A stretch of DNA of 35,855 bases, from the NCBI RefSeq assembly GCF_000346755.1, contig NZ_ANNV01000104.1, positions 1-35,855 of the forward strand, given 5' to 3'. The notes under the pieces are model-generated. The model was not told the DNA's origin. It did no database searches and saw only the letters and a list, made by a program, of their open reading frames with translations. A program made the translations under genes and the position numbers. Below, in pieces: positions 1 to 8,893 of this stretch; position 1 is the stretch's first letter; every line of letters begins with the position of its first letter. This stretch comes from Pseudomonas sp. CBZ-4. GTDB lineage: Bacteria; Pseudomonadota; Gammaproteobacteria; Pseudomonadales; Pseudomonadaceae.

Positions 1-29
1 CGCCATCGCGGGCAAGCCCGCTCCCACAG
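1..29. repeat. REP element, truncated by window edge
   Basis: A short palindromic unit with the core GCGGGC-AA-GCCCGC (8-21), followed by CTCCCACAGG. It is the reverse complement of the dispersed Pseudomonas GTGGGAGCGGGCTTGCCCGCGATG-type REP. It lies just downstream of the DUF2934 gene stop, where it may act in transcript termination or 3'-end protection. A partner copy, if any, would be outside the window. Confidence 0.8.
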
Positions 30-39
30 GGGAATGCGG

Positions 40-276
40 TCAACCGGCGGGCTTGCGCGGTGCCTTGGGTTTTTTCTCGGCGGGCGGCTTGGCCGCTGCT
101 GGCTTGGGCTTGGGCGGCGCTTTCGGCTTGGCCTTGGGCTTGCTCGGCGTCAACGCCTCAGCCTCCGCCAGCTTGCGCGCCATCTCCCAGTGCCGCGTAT
201 CCTGGCCATGGGGTTTGCCTTCCGACTCCCAGATCTGATGGGCCAGTTCCCGTATGCGTTTGTCTTCAGTACTCAT
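40..276 (-). CDS. DUF2934 domain protein with Lys/Pro/Ala-rich tail
   Basis: A small basic protein of 78 residues. Residues about 3-37 form a DUF2934-type helical segment (RIRELAHQIWESEG, then WEMARKLAEAE). Residues about 45-78 are a low-complexity Lys/Pro/Ala tail of the kind seen in histone-like or AlgP-like proteins. The ATG at 276 is chosen because GAGGAA precedes it at good spacing; an upstream GTG at 291 would overlap that ribosome-binding site. It is the last visible gene of the glgA-treZ-malQ-treY operon, 24 bases after the treY stop. P. aeruginosa, as I recall, has a small hypothetical gene at the same place between treY and glgX. Its function is unknown. The tail suggests binding to nucleic acid or another polyanion, but that is inference. 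Confidence 0.8.
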   Translation of the reverse strand: MSTEDKRIRELAHQIWESEGKPHGQDTRHWEMARKLAEAEALTPSKPKAKPKAPPKPKPAAAKPPAEKKPKAPRKPAG

Positions 277-300
277 CGCAATGTTCCTCACAGAAAATGT

Positions 301-3030
301 TCAGCTTTCTTGATCATCAGGATTGATAAAGACATTGACCGGGAAATCCCCCAGGGCAGTGCTCAGTGGCAGCTCCTTGTTTGGTGTGACTGCGCCTGTG
401 TGGAAAAGTCCCTTCCATTTTTGTGCCGTGGCGGCGAACGGTAATTTGACCCGTGTATCGCCCCAAACCTGCGCATCGAACTGGGGCTGCACACCGTTTT
501 CAAGCAAGTGATGGGGCCAGCGCGGCACCACCACCAGCAGGCGTTTGCCCTGGTGCTCGCGACTGAACGCGAGTACCCGTTCGGCGTGCGTGCCAACCAC
601 TTCCAGTGGCGTGTAATCGCCGTGGCGAAACAGTTCGGGATGGGCCTTGCGCAAGGCCAGCGCCTGGGCGATCACCGCCTGTTTGATACCCCCGTCGCGC
701 CAGTGCAACAACAGTTCGCCGATGTCCGGTGGGGTTTGCAGCGCCTGTTGCCGTGTGTTGAAATCCACCGGGCGACGGTTGTCCGGGTCCACCAGGCTGA
801 AGTCCCAGAACTCGGCGCCCTGGTACAGGTCCGGCACACCTGGCACGGTGATGCGAAGCAAGGATTGCGCCAGCCCATTGATCGCGCCGGCGCGGGCGAT
901 TGCCTCGGCGGCGTCGCCGATGGCCGTGCGCAATGCATGGCCGGTATCGCTGTGCAGCAAGCGCGCGAGGAAGGCTTCGACGCCTTGCTCATACGCCTCG
1001 TTCGGCGCGCTCCAGCTGCTGTGCAACTTGGCTTCGCGCAGGGCTTTTTGTTGCCATTGCCAGAGACGTTGCTGATAGCCGTCGAAGTCAGCGTCCAGCG
1101 GCCAACTGCCCAGCAGCACTTGATAAAGAATCAGCTCATCGCCTGCCGAGGGGCTGCCTTCACCACGTAACGGTGCGGCCAGGCGGCGCCAATGCTCCAC
1201 CTGTTCGACGTACCACGGCGCACATTCACTGAGCACCGCCAGCCGCGCACGGCTGTCTTCGCCGCGCTTGTGGTCATGAGTGGCGGTGGCCAGCAGGTTG
1301 TCGGGGAACGTGCGCAAACGTTGCTGGTTGGCCTCGTGGAAGTCGGCCAGCGGCGCGCTGAACTGCTCGGTGCTGAAGCCCACATCGTTGCGCGACAGCA
1401 GCACCGCCGAACGATAGAACGCAGTGTCTTCCACGGCCTTGGCGGCGGCGGGCGAGGTCAGTTGCTGGAAGCGCACGCAGGCATGCTTGAGGATCTTGCG
1501 CTCACGGCCCACCGGGCGATTGCGCCAGGGTTGGCCGCCGAGCCAGTTGGCCAGGTGATCGAGCACCGGCCAGTCGCCTTCGCCCAAGGTGCTGCGGGCA
1601 CCGGCCATGGCCTGCTGGAACAGTTTGTCATCGACGGCGCTGCGGCCACGGGCGCTGATATAGGTGCGGTACACCGGAAAGTGCACGATCAGTTCCTGCA
1701 AGGCGCGACGGATCGCGCCGAGGGTCAGGTCGCGGGTCATCACGTCGTCGCGGGCCACTTGCAGCAGGGCCTGGGCGACGCTTTCAAAGTCGCCGCCGAG
1801 GGAACCATTGAGGATTTGCTGGCGGGCCAGCCGTGCTTCCTCGATAAACGCCGAGGGGCGCTCGCTGTGGCGGGTCCACAACTCGGCCAGCGGGGCGAAG
1901 CCGTCGGGATGATGTTGCAGCAAAGACAGCTGGTTCATGAATTCATAGCCGGTGGTGCCGTCCACTTGCCAGTCTTCCCGCAGGGTTTCCCCTTCACCGA
2001 GGATCTTCTCGACAAAGATCGGCAAGTGCCGCCCCGGCGCCAGGGCGTCCACGCGACGGCGCAGCTTGCGGCAGTAGCCCCGTGGGTCGGCGAGCCCGTC
2101 GATATGGTCGATGCGCAGGCCATCCACCAAGCCTTCGCCGATCAGTTCGAAGATCTTGCCGTGGGTGGCTTCGAACACGGCGCTGCGTTCGACCCGCAGG
2201 CCGCCCAGTTCATTGACGTCGAAGAAGCGCCGCCAGTTGATGTCGTCCGCCGCCGTGCGCCAGCTGGCCAGGCGGTAGGCTTGTTGCTCCAGCAGATGAT
2301 GCAGGCGCTCGAAGTCGAATGCCGCCAGTTGTTGCTCGATGGCGTGCAGCACCGGCGCGTCGCTGGCGCGCTCGGCCAACGCCTGCTTGAGCCACGCGGC
2401 CTCGTGGTAGGCATCGTCCTGCTCGGCGAGGGCGCTGAAACGTTCGGCCATGGGCTTGAGCAAGACCCCGGTACCGAGGATCTCGGCGTAATCCCTTGGG
2501 CAGATCGGGAAGCGGTGCTCGTAGTGCGCAACATAAAACGCGCCATGGGCCGCATCGAATTGCAGGGTTACGCTGCCGGTCTGCAAGGCTTCGCCGTAGT
2601 CGCTGCCGAGGAAGGGCATGAGCAATTGGCCCTTGAGCAATGGGTCCGGCGAGTGCCACTGGATATCGAAGAATTCGCTGTAGGGGCTCAAGCGACCCCA
2701 TTCCAGCAGGTCCAGCCACCAGGGGTTATCCGCGCCGCCGACGGCCATGTGGTTGGACACGATATCGAGGATCAGCCCCATGTCGTGGGCCCGCAGCGCC
2801 GTCACCAGGCGGCGCAATGCCGCTTCACCGCCCAGCTCTGGATTGACCTGGGTCGGGTCGACCACGTCGTAGCCATGCATGGAACCGGCGCGCGCGCTGA
2901 GCAGTGGCGAGGCGTACAGGTGGCTGATGCCCAGCGCGGCGAAGTAGGGCACCAGTGGCACCGCGTCATCCAGGGTAAACCCGGCGTGGAATTGCAGGCG
3001 TTGGGTGGCCCGTAGCGGCAGGTCTTTCAT
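301..3030 (-). CDS. treY: Malto-oligosyltrehalose synthase TreY
   Basis: This 909-residue enzyme is a GH13 glucosyl-mutase. It converts the reducing-end alpha-1,4 bond of malto-oligosaccharides to the alpha,alpha-1,1 bond of maltooligosyl trehalose, in the cytoplasm. The GH13 conserved regions are visible in order: DIVSNH (residues 89-94), GLRIDHIDGL (nucleophile Asp), FVEKILGEGE (acid/base Glu) and TATHDHKRGEDSR (third catalytic Asp region). The length is typical of bacterial TreY. The ATG at 3030 overlaps the malQ stop by 4 bases (ATGA), so translation is probably coupled. TreZ, encoded two genes upstream, would release trehalose from its product. The gene appears intact. Confidence 0.97.
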   Translation of the reverse strand: MKDLPLRATQRLQFHAGFTLDDAVPLVPYFAALGISHLYASPLLSARAGSMHGYDVVDPTQVNPELGGEAALRRLVTALRAHDMGLILDIVSNHMAVGGADNPWWLDLLEWGRLSPYSEFFDIQWHSPDPLLKGQLLMPFLGSDYGEALQTGSVTLQFDAAHGAFYVAHYEHRFPICPRDYAEILGTGVLLKPMAERFSALAEQDDAYHEAAWLKQALAERASDAPVLHAIEQQLAAFDFERLHHLLEQQAYRLASWRTAADDINWRRFFDVNELGGLRVERSAVFEATHGKIFELIGEGLVDGLRIDHIDGLADPRGYCRKLRRRVDALAPGRHLPIFVEKILGEGETLREDWQVDGTTGYEFMNQLSLLQHHPDGFAPLAELWTRHSERPSAFIEEARLARQQILNGSLGGDFESVAQALLQVARDDVMTRDLTLGAIRRALQELIVHFPVYRTYISARGRSAVDDKLFQQAMAGARSTLGEGDWPVLDHLANWLGGQPWRNRPVGRERKILKHACVRFQQLTSPAAAKAVEDTAFYRSAVLLSRNDVGFSTEQFSAPLADFHEANQQRLRTFPDNLLATATHDHKRGEDSRARLAVLSECAPWYVEQVEHWRRLAAPLRGEGSPSAGDELILYQVLLGSWPLDADFDGYQQRLWQWQQKALREAKLHSSWSAPNEAYEQGVEAFLARLLHSDTGHALRTAIGDAAEAIARAGAINGLAQSLLRITVPGVPDLYQGAEFWDFSLVDPDNRRPVDFNTRQQALQTPPDIGELLLHWRDGGIKQAVIAQALALRKAHPELFRHGDYTPLEVVGTHAERVLAFSREHQGKRLLVVVPRWPHHLLENGVQPQFDAQVWGDTRVKLPFAATAQKWKGLFHTGAVTPNKELPLSTALGDFPVNVFINPDDQES

Positions 3031-5111
3031 CGATCACGCTCGTGGGCCTGGTTGCGCGCCACGGCCAACAGTTCCAGGCGGCGGGCGGCGCCGGCATTGT
3101 CGAGCAGGCTGGACGCTTCGCCCGCCAGGCGTCGGCGCCAGTTGGGGTGGGTGTCAAGGGTGCCGGGCAGGTTGGCTTGTTCCTCCACGCCCAGCGCATC
3201 CTCCAGTGGCAGCAACACCAGTGGCGCGCGGGTGTGGCCGAGGTAGCGCACGCTGGCGTCGATCATGTGGTCGGTGTCGTTGCGGATTTCGTCGACGAAG
3301 TTCTGCGGGTCCTGGCTCAAGGCTTGGCGCAGCGCCTGGCGTTCGCGCAGGCGGTGTTCGCTCCATTGCTCCACGGTGGGGGCGTCGATCAGGCCCAGCT
3401 CGATATTCCACTCGATGTCGCGGCTGTGCCACCAGCCGTTGAGGGTGGGCAAGTCGTGGGTGCTGGTGGTGGCGAGGGCGTTGTCGGGCCAGTCGAGGAT
3501 GGGCTTGAATTGGCCATCGTGGCCTTGTTCGAACAGCAGCACGCGCATGCCGAGAATCGAGCGGCTGATGAGTTTTTCGCGCAGGCCGTCGGGCACGGTG
3601 CCGAGGTCTTCACCGAGGACGATGGCCTGGTGGCGGTGGGATTCCAGGGCCAGCAGGCGCAACAGATCGTCCACCGGGTAATACAAGTACGCGCCTTCGC
3701 GCGGCGAGGCGCCCATGGGGATCACCCACAGGCGTTGCAGGCCCATCACATGGTCGATGCGCAAGCCGCCGGCGTGGGCGAAGTTGGCGCGCAGCATCTC
3801 GATAAAGGCACGGAAACCGTTGCGCTTGAGGCCTTCGGGGGAGAAGGCAGAAATGCCCCAGCCCTGGCCGGCGCGGTTGAGGATGTCAGGTGGCGCGCCC
3901 ACGGTGAGGTTGGCGAGCAGTTCATCCTGGCGGCTCCAGGCCTGGCTGCCGCCGCCGTCGGCGCCCACGGCGAGGTCGGCGATCAAGCCAACGCCCATGC
4001 CGCTGCCGCGGGCGGCCTGCTGTGCGCGTTCCAGGCTGCGGGCGATCAGCCATTGGCTGAAGGCGAAGTAGCCGATTTCATCGCGGTGTTCCTCGGCGAA
4101 CTGCGCGAGTGCCGGGCTTTGCGGGCTGCGCCAGTCCTCGGGCCAGTGGCGCCAGTCGAGGTCTTCACCGGCAGCGGCACGCTGGGTTTGCACGGCTTCG
4201 AAGCGGCAGTGGTTTTCCAGGGCTTCGCCGCCGGCCTGGCGGAAGCTGAGGAAGTCCGCCTGTTGCGGATGCTCGCCGTGGCGGAAGTCTGCATACAGCG
4301 CGCGCAGCAGTCTTTGCTTGGCCTGGGCGGCGGCGGGCCAGTCGATCAGCTCGAGTTGTTCCAGGCGGTGCAGCTCGTCGGTGAGGCCGATGGCTTCAAG
4401 CGCATTGCGCACTTCGCGCTCGCCGAGGATGCAGGCGGGCGAGGCGTACAGGCTGTTGAGGAACAAGCGGCTGGACGGCGAATACGGGCTGTAGCGCCCG
4501 GTATCGGCGCTGAACATCGCATGCATCGGGCTGATCGCCAAGGCATCGGCACCGCGTTCGGCGGCGGCGCGGGCCAGGTGTTCGAGGGCCAGGGTGTCGC
4601 CGAAGCCGCCATCACCCAGGCGGCGCAGGGCATAAAGTTGGGCGCTGAGGCCCCAGGCGCGGGCGGGCTCGCTGTCGACGGCTTCGGCCACGCTGTAGCA
4701 ATGGGTGGGGGCGACGGCGAGGGTGAAGGTCTGCTCGGCGATATGCACCTGGTGGTAGCCGAGGGCGATGACGCCGGGCAGCACCGCGTCGCCATCCAGG
4801 CGCAGCTCCAGGGTTTCGCCGTCTTCCAGGCTGACCCGGCACAGGGTATCGGGCTCGAAGTAACGCGCCAGGTCCAGGCCGCTGCCGCTGTCGACAGTCA
4901 TCAGCGGCGGCAGGTGTTTGCCTTGTTGCACCTGCTCCAGTTGCAGCAGGCTGGCGTCGATTTCGGCGTCGCTGTCGGCCGGGTGGCCCAGGCCTTTGAG
5001 AACTGCGCGCAATGCGTCGGGTTGTACACGTTGCGGGCGGCCATTCGCGTCGATCCAATCGACGGCCAGGCCCGCTCGGCTGGCGAGGATTTCCAGGTTC
5101 GCTTCGCTCAA
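3027..5111 (-). CDS. malQ: 4-alpha-glucanotransferase MalQ (amylomaltase)
   Basis: A 694-residue GH77 enzyme that transfers alpha-1,4-glucan segments between maltodextrins in the cytoplasm. The family motifs are present: GLRIDHVMGL with the nucleophile Asp, VLGEDLGTVP with the acid/base Glu, and STHDLPTLNGWW with the transition-state Asp. The start overlaps the treZ stop by 4 bases and the stop overlaps the treY start by 4 bases, so the three genes form one coupled unit. The likely role is to recycle short oligosaccharides left by TreY/TreZ into chains long enough for TreY. The gene is intact and of usual length. Confidence 0.97.
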   Translation of the reverse strand: MSEANLEILASRAGLAVDWIDANGRPQRVQPDALRAVLKGLGHPADSDAEIDASLLQLEQVQQGKHLPPLMTVDSGSGLDLARYFEPDTLCRVSLEDGETLELRLDGDAVLPGVIALGYHQVHIAEQTFTLAVAPTHCYSVAEAVDSEPARAWGLSAQLYALRRLGDGGFGDTLALEHLARAAAERGADALAISPMHAMFSADTGRYSPYSPSSRLFLNSLYASPACILGEREVRNALEAIGLTDELHRLEQLELIDWPAAAQAKQRLLRALYADFRHGEHPQQADFLSFRQAGGEALENHCRFEAVQTQRAAAGEDLDWRHWPEDWRSPQSPALAQFAEEHRDEIGYFAFSQWLIARSLERAQQAARGSGMGVGLIADLAVGADGGGSQAWSRQDELLANLTVGAPPDILNRAGQGWGISAFSPEGLKRNGFRAFIEMLRANFAHAGGLRIDHVMGLQRLWVIPMGASPREGAYLYYPVDDLLRLLALESHRHQAIVLGEDLGTVPDGLREKLISRSILGMRVLLFEQGHDGQFKPILDWPDNALATTSTHDLPTLNGWWHSRDIEWNIELGLIDAPTVEQWSEHRLRERQALRQALSQDPQNFVDEIRNDTDHMIDASVRYLGHTRAPLVLLPLEDALGVEEQANLPGTLDTHPNWRRRLAGEASSLLDNAGAARRLELLAVARNQAHERDR

Positions 5112-6853
5112 GGGTGCTCTCCAACAGGGGATAGGGTGACGCGTGCGCTGTAGGGCGGCAGGTGCGCGCCTTGCTGCACAGGCGTTTCGAATAGCAGGTG
5201 GGTGCTGGCGGGATGATCGAGGGCGGTGGCGCTCAGGTTCAGGTCGATCTGCAACAGGCTGCCATTGCCCAGGCGCCAGCGTGCGCTGACGGCGCCGTCG
5301 GCCAACACCTGCGCGCCCAGTGCCACGCTGCCGGGCAAGTGCGGCACCAGGTGCTGATGGCGCAGGCTGAGCAGGTGGCGATAGAACTCAGCGTGTTCGC
5401 TGGCGGCAAACACCGGGGCCGACTGTTCAAAGGTCGCCAGGGCGTTGGGATCGGGAATGCGTTCGCGCAGCGCCGGGTCGCGGAACGCGGCGAAGTCGGC
5501 AAACTCATTGCGCCGGCCTTCGCGCACGGCGTCGGCCAGTTCGCCGTGGTGGTCGGTGAAAAACAGGAACGGCTCGCGGGCGTTGACCTCATCGCCCATG
5601 AACAGCAGCGGGATCATCGGTGACAGCAGCAACAAGGCGGTCGCGGCGCGCAGTGCCTGGGGCGCGCACAGTTGGTGCAGGCGCTCGCCGAAGGCGCGGT
5701 TGCCGATCTGGTCGTGGTTCTGCAAGAACAACACAAAGGCGCTCGGCGGCAGGTGGGCGCTGGGTTCGCCACGCGTGTGGCCGTGGCGGGTGGTCTCGCC
5801 CTGGTAGATAAAGCCTTCGCCCAGGCAACGGGCCAGTTTGGCGGTGGTGTCGCGGGCGAAGTCGCTGTAGTAGGCGTCGGTTTCGCCGGTGAGCAACACG
5901 TGCAGGGCGTTGTGGCCGTCGTCGTTCCATTGCGCGTCGAAATCGTGTTCAAGCAGGCTGGCCTGGTTGAGTTCGTTTTCCAGCACCAGCCAGACGTGTC
6001 GGCCGACATCCACTTGCTGGCGCACGCGCCGGGCGAGGGTTGTCAGGAAGTCCGGGTTGTCGATGGCGTGCACGGCGTCGAGGCGCAGGCCGTCGAAGCG
6101 GTATTCCAGCAGCCACATCAACGCGTTGTCGAGGAAGAAGTCGCGCACTTCGCGGCGCTCGAAATCGATGCCGGCGCCCCAGGGCGTGTGCACGTCTTCG
6201 CGAAAGAAGCCCTGGGCGTATTGGCCGAGGTAGTTGCCGTCGGGGCCGAAGTGGTTGTAGACCACGTCGAGGATCACCGCCAGGCCGTGCTCGTGGGCGC
6301 TGTCGATCAGGTGCTTGAGCTGCTCGGGTGTGCCATAGGCGGCGTGGGGTGCGTAGGGCAGCACGCCGTCGTAGCCCCAGTTGCGCTCGCCGGGGCACTG
6401 CGCGAGCGGCATCAGTTCAATCGCCGTCACGCCCAGCTCGGCCAGGCGCGGCAGGTGTTGCTCCACGCCGGCATAGCCGCCCAGTGCGCCGACATGCAGC
6501 TCGTAGATCACCGCTTCATGCCATGGCCGGCCTTGCCACTGGCTGTGGCGCCAGGGGTAGGCGAGCGGGTCCACCACCAGGCTCCAGCCGTGTACATCCG
6601 AGGCCTGGGCGCGGGACGCGGGGTCGGGGACATCCCGTTCCCCGTCGATATTGAAGCGGTAGCGGGTGCCTGCCGGGCAGGCGATTTCACTTTCAAACCA
6701 GCCTTCCGCCTGGGGCAGCATGGCGATGGACTTGCCGTTTTCCAGTTCAACGCTGACGTAATACGCATCTGGCGCCCACAAGGCAAAACGCGTGTGTTGC
6801 GCGTCCAGCATGATTGCGCCGTGGGGCCAGGTTTCCAGAGTCCGTGCCGGCAT
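5108..6853 (-). CDS. treZ: Malto-oligosyltrehalose trehalohydrolase TreZ
   Basis: A 581-residue GH13 hydrolase that cuts the alpha-1,4 bond next to the trehalosyl end of maltooligosyl trehalose, releasing free trehalose. An N-terminal beta-sandwich (about residues 1-100, RFALWAPDAYYVSVELE) precedes the barrel. Barrel motifs include LDVVYNHFGPDGNY, GLRLDAVHAIDN (nucleophile), a VLENELNQA segment (acid/base Glu) and FLQNHDQIGNRAFGER. The ATG at 6853 has GGGAGG upstream. It begins 19 bases after the glgA stop and overlaps malQ by 4 bases. Trehalose made by TreYZ typically protects pseudomonads from osmotic and desiccation stress. Confidence 0.97.
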   Translation of the reverse strand: MPARTLETWPHGAIMLDAQHTRFALWAPDAYYVSVELENGKSIAMLPQAEGWFESEIACPAGTRYRFNIDGERDVPDPASRAQASDVHGWSLVVDPLAYPWRHSQWQGRPWHEAVIYELHVGALGGYAGVEQHLPRLAELGVTAIELMPLAQCPGERNWGYDGVLPYAPHAAYGTPEQLKHLIDSAHEHGLAVILDVVYNHFGPDGNYLGQYAQGFFREDVHTPWGAGIDFERREVRDFFLDNALMWLLEYRFDGLRLDAVHAIDNPDFLTTLARRVRQQVDVGRHVWLVLENELNQASLLEHDFDAQWNDDGHNALHVLLTGETDAYYSDFARDTTAKLARCLGEGFIYQGETTRHGHTRGEPSAHLPPSAFVLFLQNHDQIGNRAFGERLHQLCAPQALRAATALLLLSPMIPLLFMGDEVNAREPFLFFTDHHGELADAVREGRRNEFADFAAFRDPALRERIPDPNALATFEQSAPVFAASEHAEFYRHLLSLRHQHLVPHLPGSVALGAQVLADGAVSARWRLGNGSLLQIDLNLSATALDHPASTHLLFETPVQQGAHLPPYSARVTLSPVGEHP

Positions 6854-6872
6854 CTATAGAGACCTCCCAGGT

Positions 6873-8426
6873 TTATTTAGCGGATTTCCCCAGGGCCTTG
6901 GCCACCAGTTGCTCATACAGGTCGGCGTAGGGTTCCACCGCCTGGCACCAGTTGAAGGGTTGGGTCATGGCGCGGCAGCGCATGGCGTTGAGCAGGCGCG
7001 GGAAGGCGAAGACCTTGAACGCGCGGCTCAGGGCTTCCTGATAGCTGTCCACGGTGGATTCATTGAACAGGAAACCGGTGACGCCATCCTCGATGGTGTC
7101 CGCCAGCCCGCCGGTATTGCGCGCCACCGGCAGCGAACCGAAGCGCTGCGCGTACATCTGGCTCAGGCCGCACGGCTCGTAGCGCGACGGCATCAGCAGG
7201 AAATCGCTGCCGGCAAACATGCGCCGGGCGTCGGTTTCGTTGAAGCCGATGCGCACACCGACCTGGCCGGGGAAGCGCAAGGCCAGTTCACGCATGGCTT
7301 GTTCTTCTTCGGGTTCGCCACGGCCGATAATCGCGATCTGGCCGCCATTTTCGACAATAAAGCTGGCAACGGCTTCGGTGAGGTCGAGGCCTTTCTGATA
7401 CACCAGGCGCGACACCACGGCAAACAGCGGGCCGCTGGAGTCGTCCAGGCCGAACAGGTTGCGCACATGAGCCGCGTTGATCGCCTTACCGTCCCAGTCA
7501 CCGATATTGAAGTTGTGGGTCAGGTGGCTGTCGGTGGAGGTTTCCCAGCTCTCATCGATGCCGTTGGGGATACCACTGAGCAGGCCTTGCTGGGTCTTGC
7601 TGGCGAGGAAGCCATCGAGACCGCAGCCGAATTCGGGGGTGGTGATTTCCTGGGCGTAGGTCGCGCTCACCGTGGTGATGTGGCTGGAGTACGCCATGCC
7701 GGCCTTGAGGAACGACATCTTGCCATAGAACTCCATGCCTTCCTGCTGCAAGGCGTGGGGTGGAATGCCCAGCTCCGGCGTCGAAGCGAGGCTGACCACG
7801 CCTTGATAGGCCAGGTTATGGATGGTGAACAGGGTCGGCGTGCGTGACCCACGCCAGTGCATATACGCCGGAGCCAGGCCGGCGGGCCAGTCGTGGGCGT
7901 GCACCAGGTCCGGGCACCAGTGGATCTGCGCGAGGTTGGCGGCCATGTCGGCGGCGGCGAGGCCGAGGCGGGCGAAGCGGATATGGTTGTCCGGCCAGTC
8001 GCGGCCGTTGTTGGCGCCGTAGGGCGTGCCTTCGCGCTCGTACAGCTCGGGGCAGATCAGCACATAGATGACCAGGCCATCCTTGAGGTCCATGCGCCCG
8101 ATCTTGCACGGCGGCAGCGCGGCGTGGCCGCCCAGCTCGCCGACGATATGAATCGGGTTGTCGCTTTCCATCACCTGCGGGTAACCGGGGATCAACACGC
8201 GCACATCATGCAGATGGGCCATGGCGCGGGGCAGGGCGGCGGAGACGTCGCCCAGGCCACCGGTTTTCACCAGGTCGGCGAATTCGGAGGTGACGAACAA
8301 GACTTTCTTGCGATTGGGATTCTGACTCACGACCGGCCGCGAAGTGGCTGGCAGATCGATCAATGAAGATCCCTCTACCGGCTGACTGACACGCTCTCCC
8401 TGAAGATCTACAGCGGCACTGATCAT
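6873..8426 (-). CDS. glgA: Glycogen synthase GlgA
   Basis: A GT5 glycosyltransferase that adds glucose from a nucleotide sugar to alpha-1,4-glucan. With the ATG at 8426 it has 517 residues. The signature KTGGLGDV starts at residue 54, so there is an N-terminal extension of about 40 residues compared with E. coli GlgA. Further motifs are HAHDWPAGLAP, FTIHNLAYQG and the C-terminal PSRYEPCGLSQMYA. I prefer 8426 over the in-frame ATG at 8441 because GGGAGA lies at correct spacing before 8426 and inside the longer version. It is the first gene of the trehalose/glycogen operon. The 467-base leader region upstream holds several hairpins. Confidence 0.95.
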   Translation of the reverse strand: MISAAVDLQGERVSQPVEGSSLIDLPATSRPVVSQNPNRKKVLFVTSEFADLVKTGGLGDVSAALPRAMAHLHDVRVLIPGYPQVMESDNPIHIVGELGGHAALPPCKIGRMDLKDGLVIYVLICPELYEREGTPYGANNGRDWPDNHIRFARLGLAAADMAANLAQIHWCPDLVHAHDWPAGLAPAYMHWRGSRTPTLFTIHNLAYQGVVSLASTPELGIPPHALQQEGMEFYGKMSFLKAGMAYSSHITTVSATYAQEITTPEFGCGLDGFLASKTQQGLLSGIPNGIDESWETSTDSHLTHNFNIGDWDGKAINAAHVRNLFGLDDSSGPLFAVVSRLVYQKGLDLTEAVASFIVENGGQIAIIGRGEPEEEQAMRELALRFPGQVGVRIGFNETDARRMFAGSDFLLMPSRYEPCGLSQMYAQRFGSLPVARNTGGLADTIEDGVTGFLFNESTVDSYQEALSRAFKVFAFPRLLNAMRCRAMTQPFNWCQAVEPYADLYEQLVAKALGKSAK

Positions 8427-8477
8427 AGTTCTCTCCCACATGTTGGTTGGCTAATGGCCCGCTGCCATCAGCTCCGA

Positions 8478-8496
8478 TGACCGCTTCCTGCGGTCA
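8478..8496 (-). promoter_or_regulatory. Perfect hairpin in glgA leader region
   Basis: Arms TGACCGC (8478-8484) and GCGGTCA (8490-8496) with a 5-base loop, about 52 bases upstream of the glgA start. It may be an RNA hairpin in the leader or a repressor site. No T-run follows on the glgA side, so a terminator is unlikely. Confidence 0.4.
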
Positions 8497-8515
8497 GGCG
8501 CACAAGCACTGTACA

Positions 8516-8538
8516 AACTGGCAAGGCGTATGCCAGTT
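8516..8538 (-). promoter_or_regulatory. Second perfect hairpin in glgA leader region
   Basis: Arms AACTGGCA (8516-8523) and TGCCAGTT (8531-8538) separated by 7 bases. It lies 20 bases beyond the first hairpin. Two tandem structures in the leader could affect glgA expression, or the inverted repeat could bind a dimeric regulator. Role is inferred only. Confidence 0.4.
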
Positions 8539-8686
8539 GCACATTTGGCTCGAAAAGAATGGATGGACGGGCGTTGGGTGTGAACCGCAAGCGCTCGCCT
8601 TACCTTAAAACTGGACCTACGGCAGAGTTGGAAAGTTTCGATTTTTTGCGGGGTTTTTGTTTTCGAACGGACCCATCGGTCATCAG

Positions 8687-8704
8687 TCTAGGACAGATCC
8701 TAGA
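8687..8704. promoter_or_regulatory. Inverted repeat TCTAGGA-N4-TCCTAGA
   Basis: Perfect 7-base arms at 8687-8693 and 8698-8704 around CAGA, about 260 bases upstream of glgA. The form is that of an operator for a dimeric regulator. The regulator is unknown. Confidence 0.35.
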
Positions 8705-8775
8705 GCCTGTAGGGTTTGTGAGGAAATTTTGTAGGACAAAAAACTTGTAACCTTATGCGCCCTTGAAAAAGCCTT

Positions 8776-8885
8776 CCTGTGGCGAGGGAGCTTGCTCCCG
8801 CTGGGGCGCGAAGCGGCCCCAGCTCTTTGTTTAAAAGACTGGGACTGCTGCGCAGTCCAGCGGGAGCAAGCTCCCTCACCACAGG
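8776..8885. repeat. REPIN (pair of inverted REP sequences)
   Basis: Two 29-base arms, 8776-8804 and 8857-8885, are inverted copies matching at 28 of 29 positions. Each contains the REP core GAGGGAGCTTGCTCCCGC. The spacer carries its own 7-bp hairpin (GGACTGC/GCAGTCC, 8842-8858). It begins 9 bases beyond the stop of the TonB receptor gene, so it probably forms the 3' end of that transcript. Such doublets are mobilised in trans by RAYT transposases; none is encoded in this window. Confidence 0.85.
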
Positions 8886-8893
8886 CGTCAGGC

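Larger units (their letters stand above)
8427..8893. other. Intergenic region upstream of glgA, downstream of TonB receptor
   Basis: No gene is supported in these 467 bases. The glgA-proximal part holds three perfect hairpins, listed separately. The distal part is A/T-richer and contains short T-runs at 8641-8665. A REPIN at 8776-8885 closes the region next to the receptor stop codon. The glgA promoter should lie here on the minus strand, but I could not pick a convincing -35/-10 pair. Confidence 0.7.

Noticed and set aside
1192..3015. Open frame of 607 codons on the plus strand across treY
   Set aside because: It is the opposite-strand shadow of a high-GC gene. The minus-strand frame encodes full GH13 motifs, while this one has no recognisable domain.
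3042..5153. Open frame of 703 codons on the plus strand across malQ
   Set aside because: Antisense shadow of malQ with Gly/Ala/Val-rich composition and no start signal.
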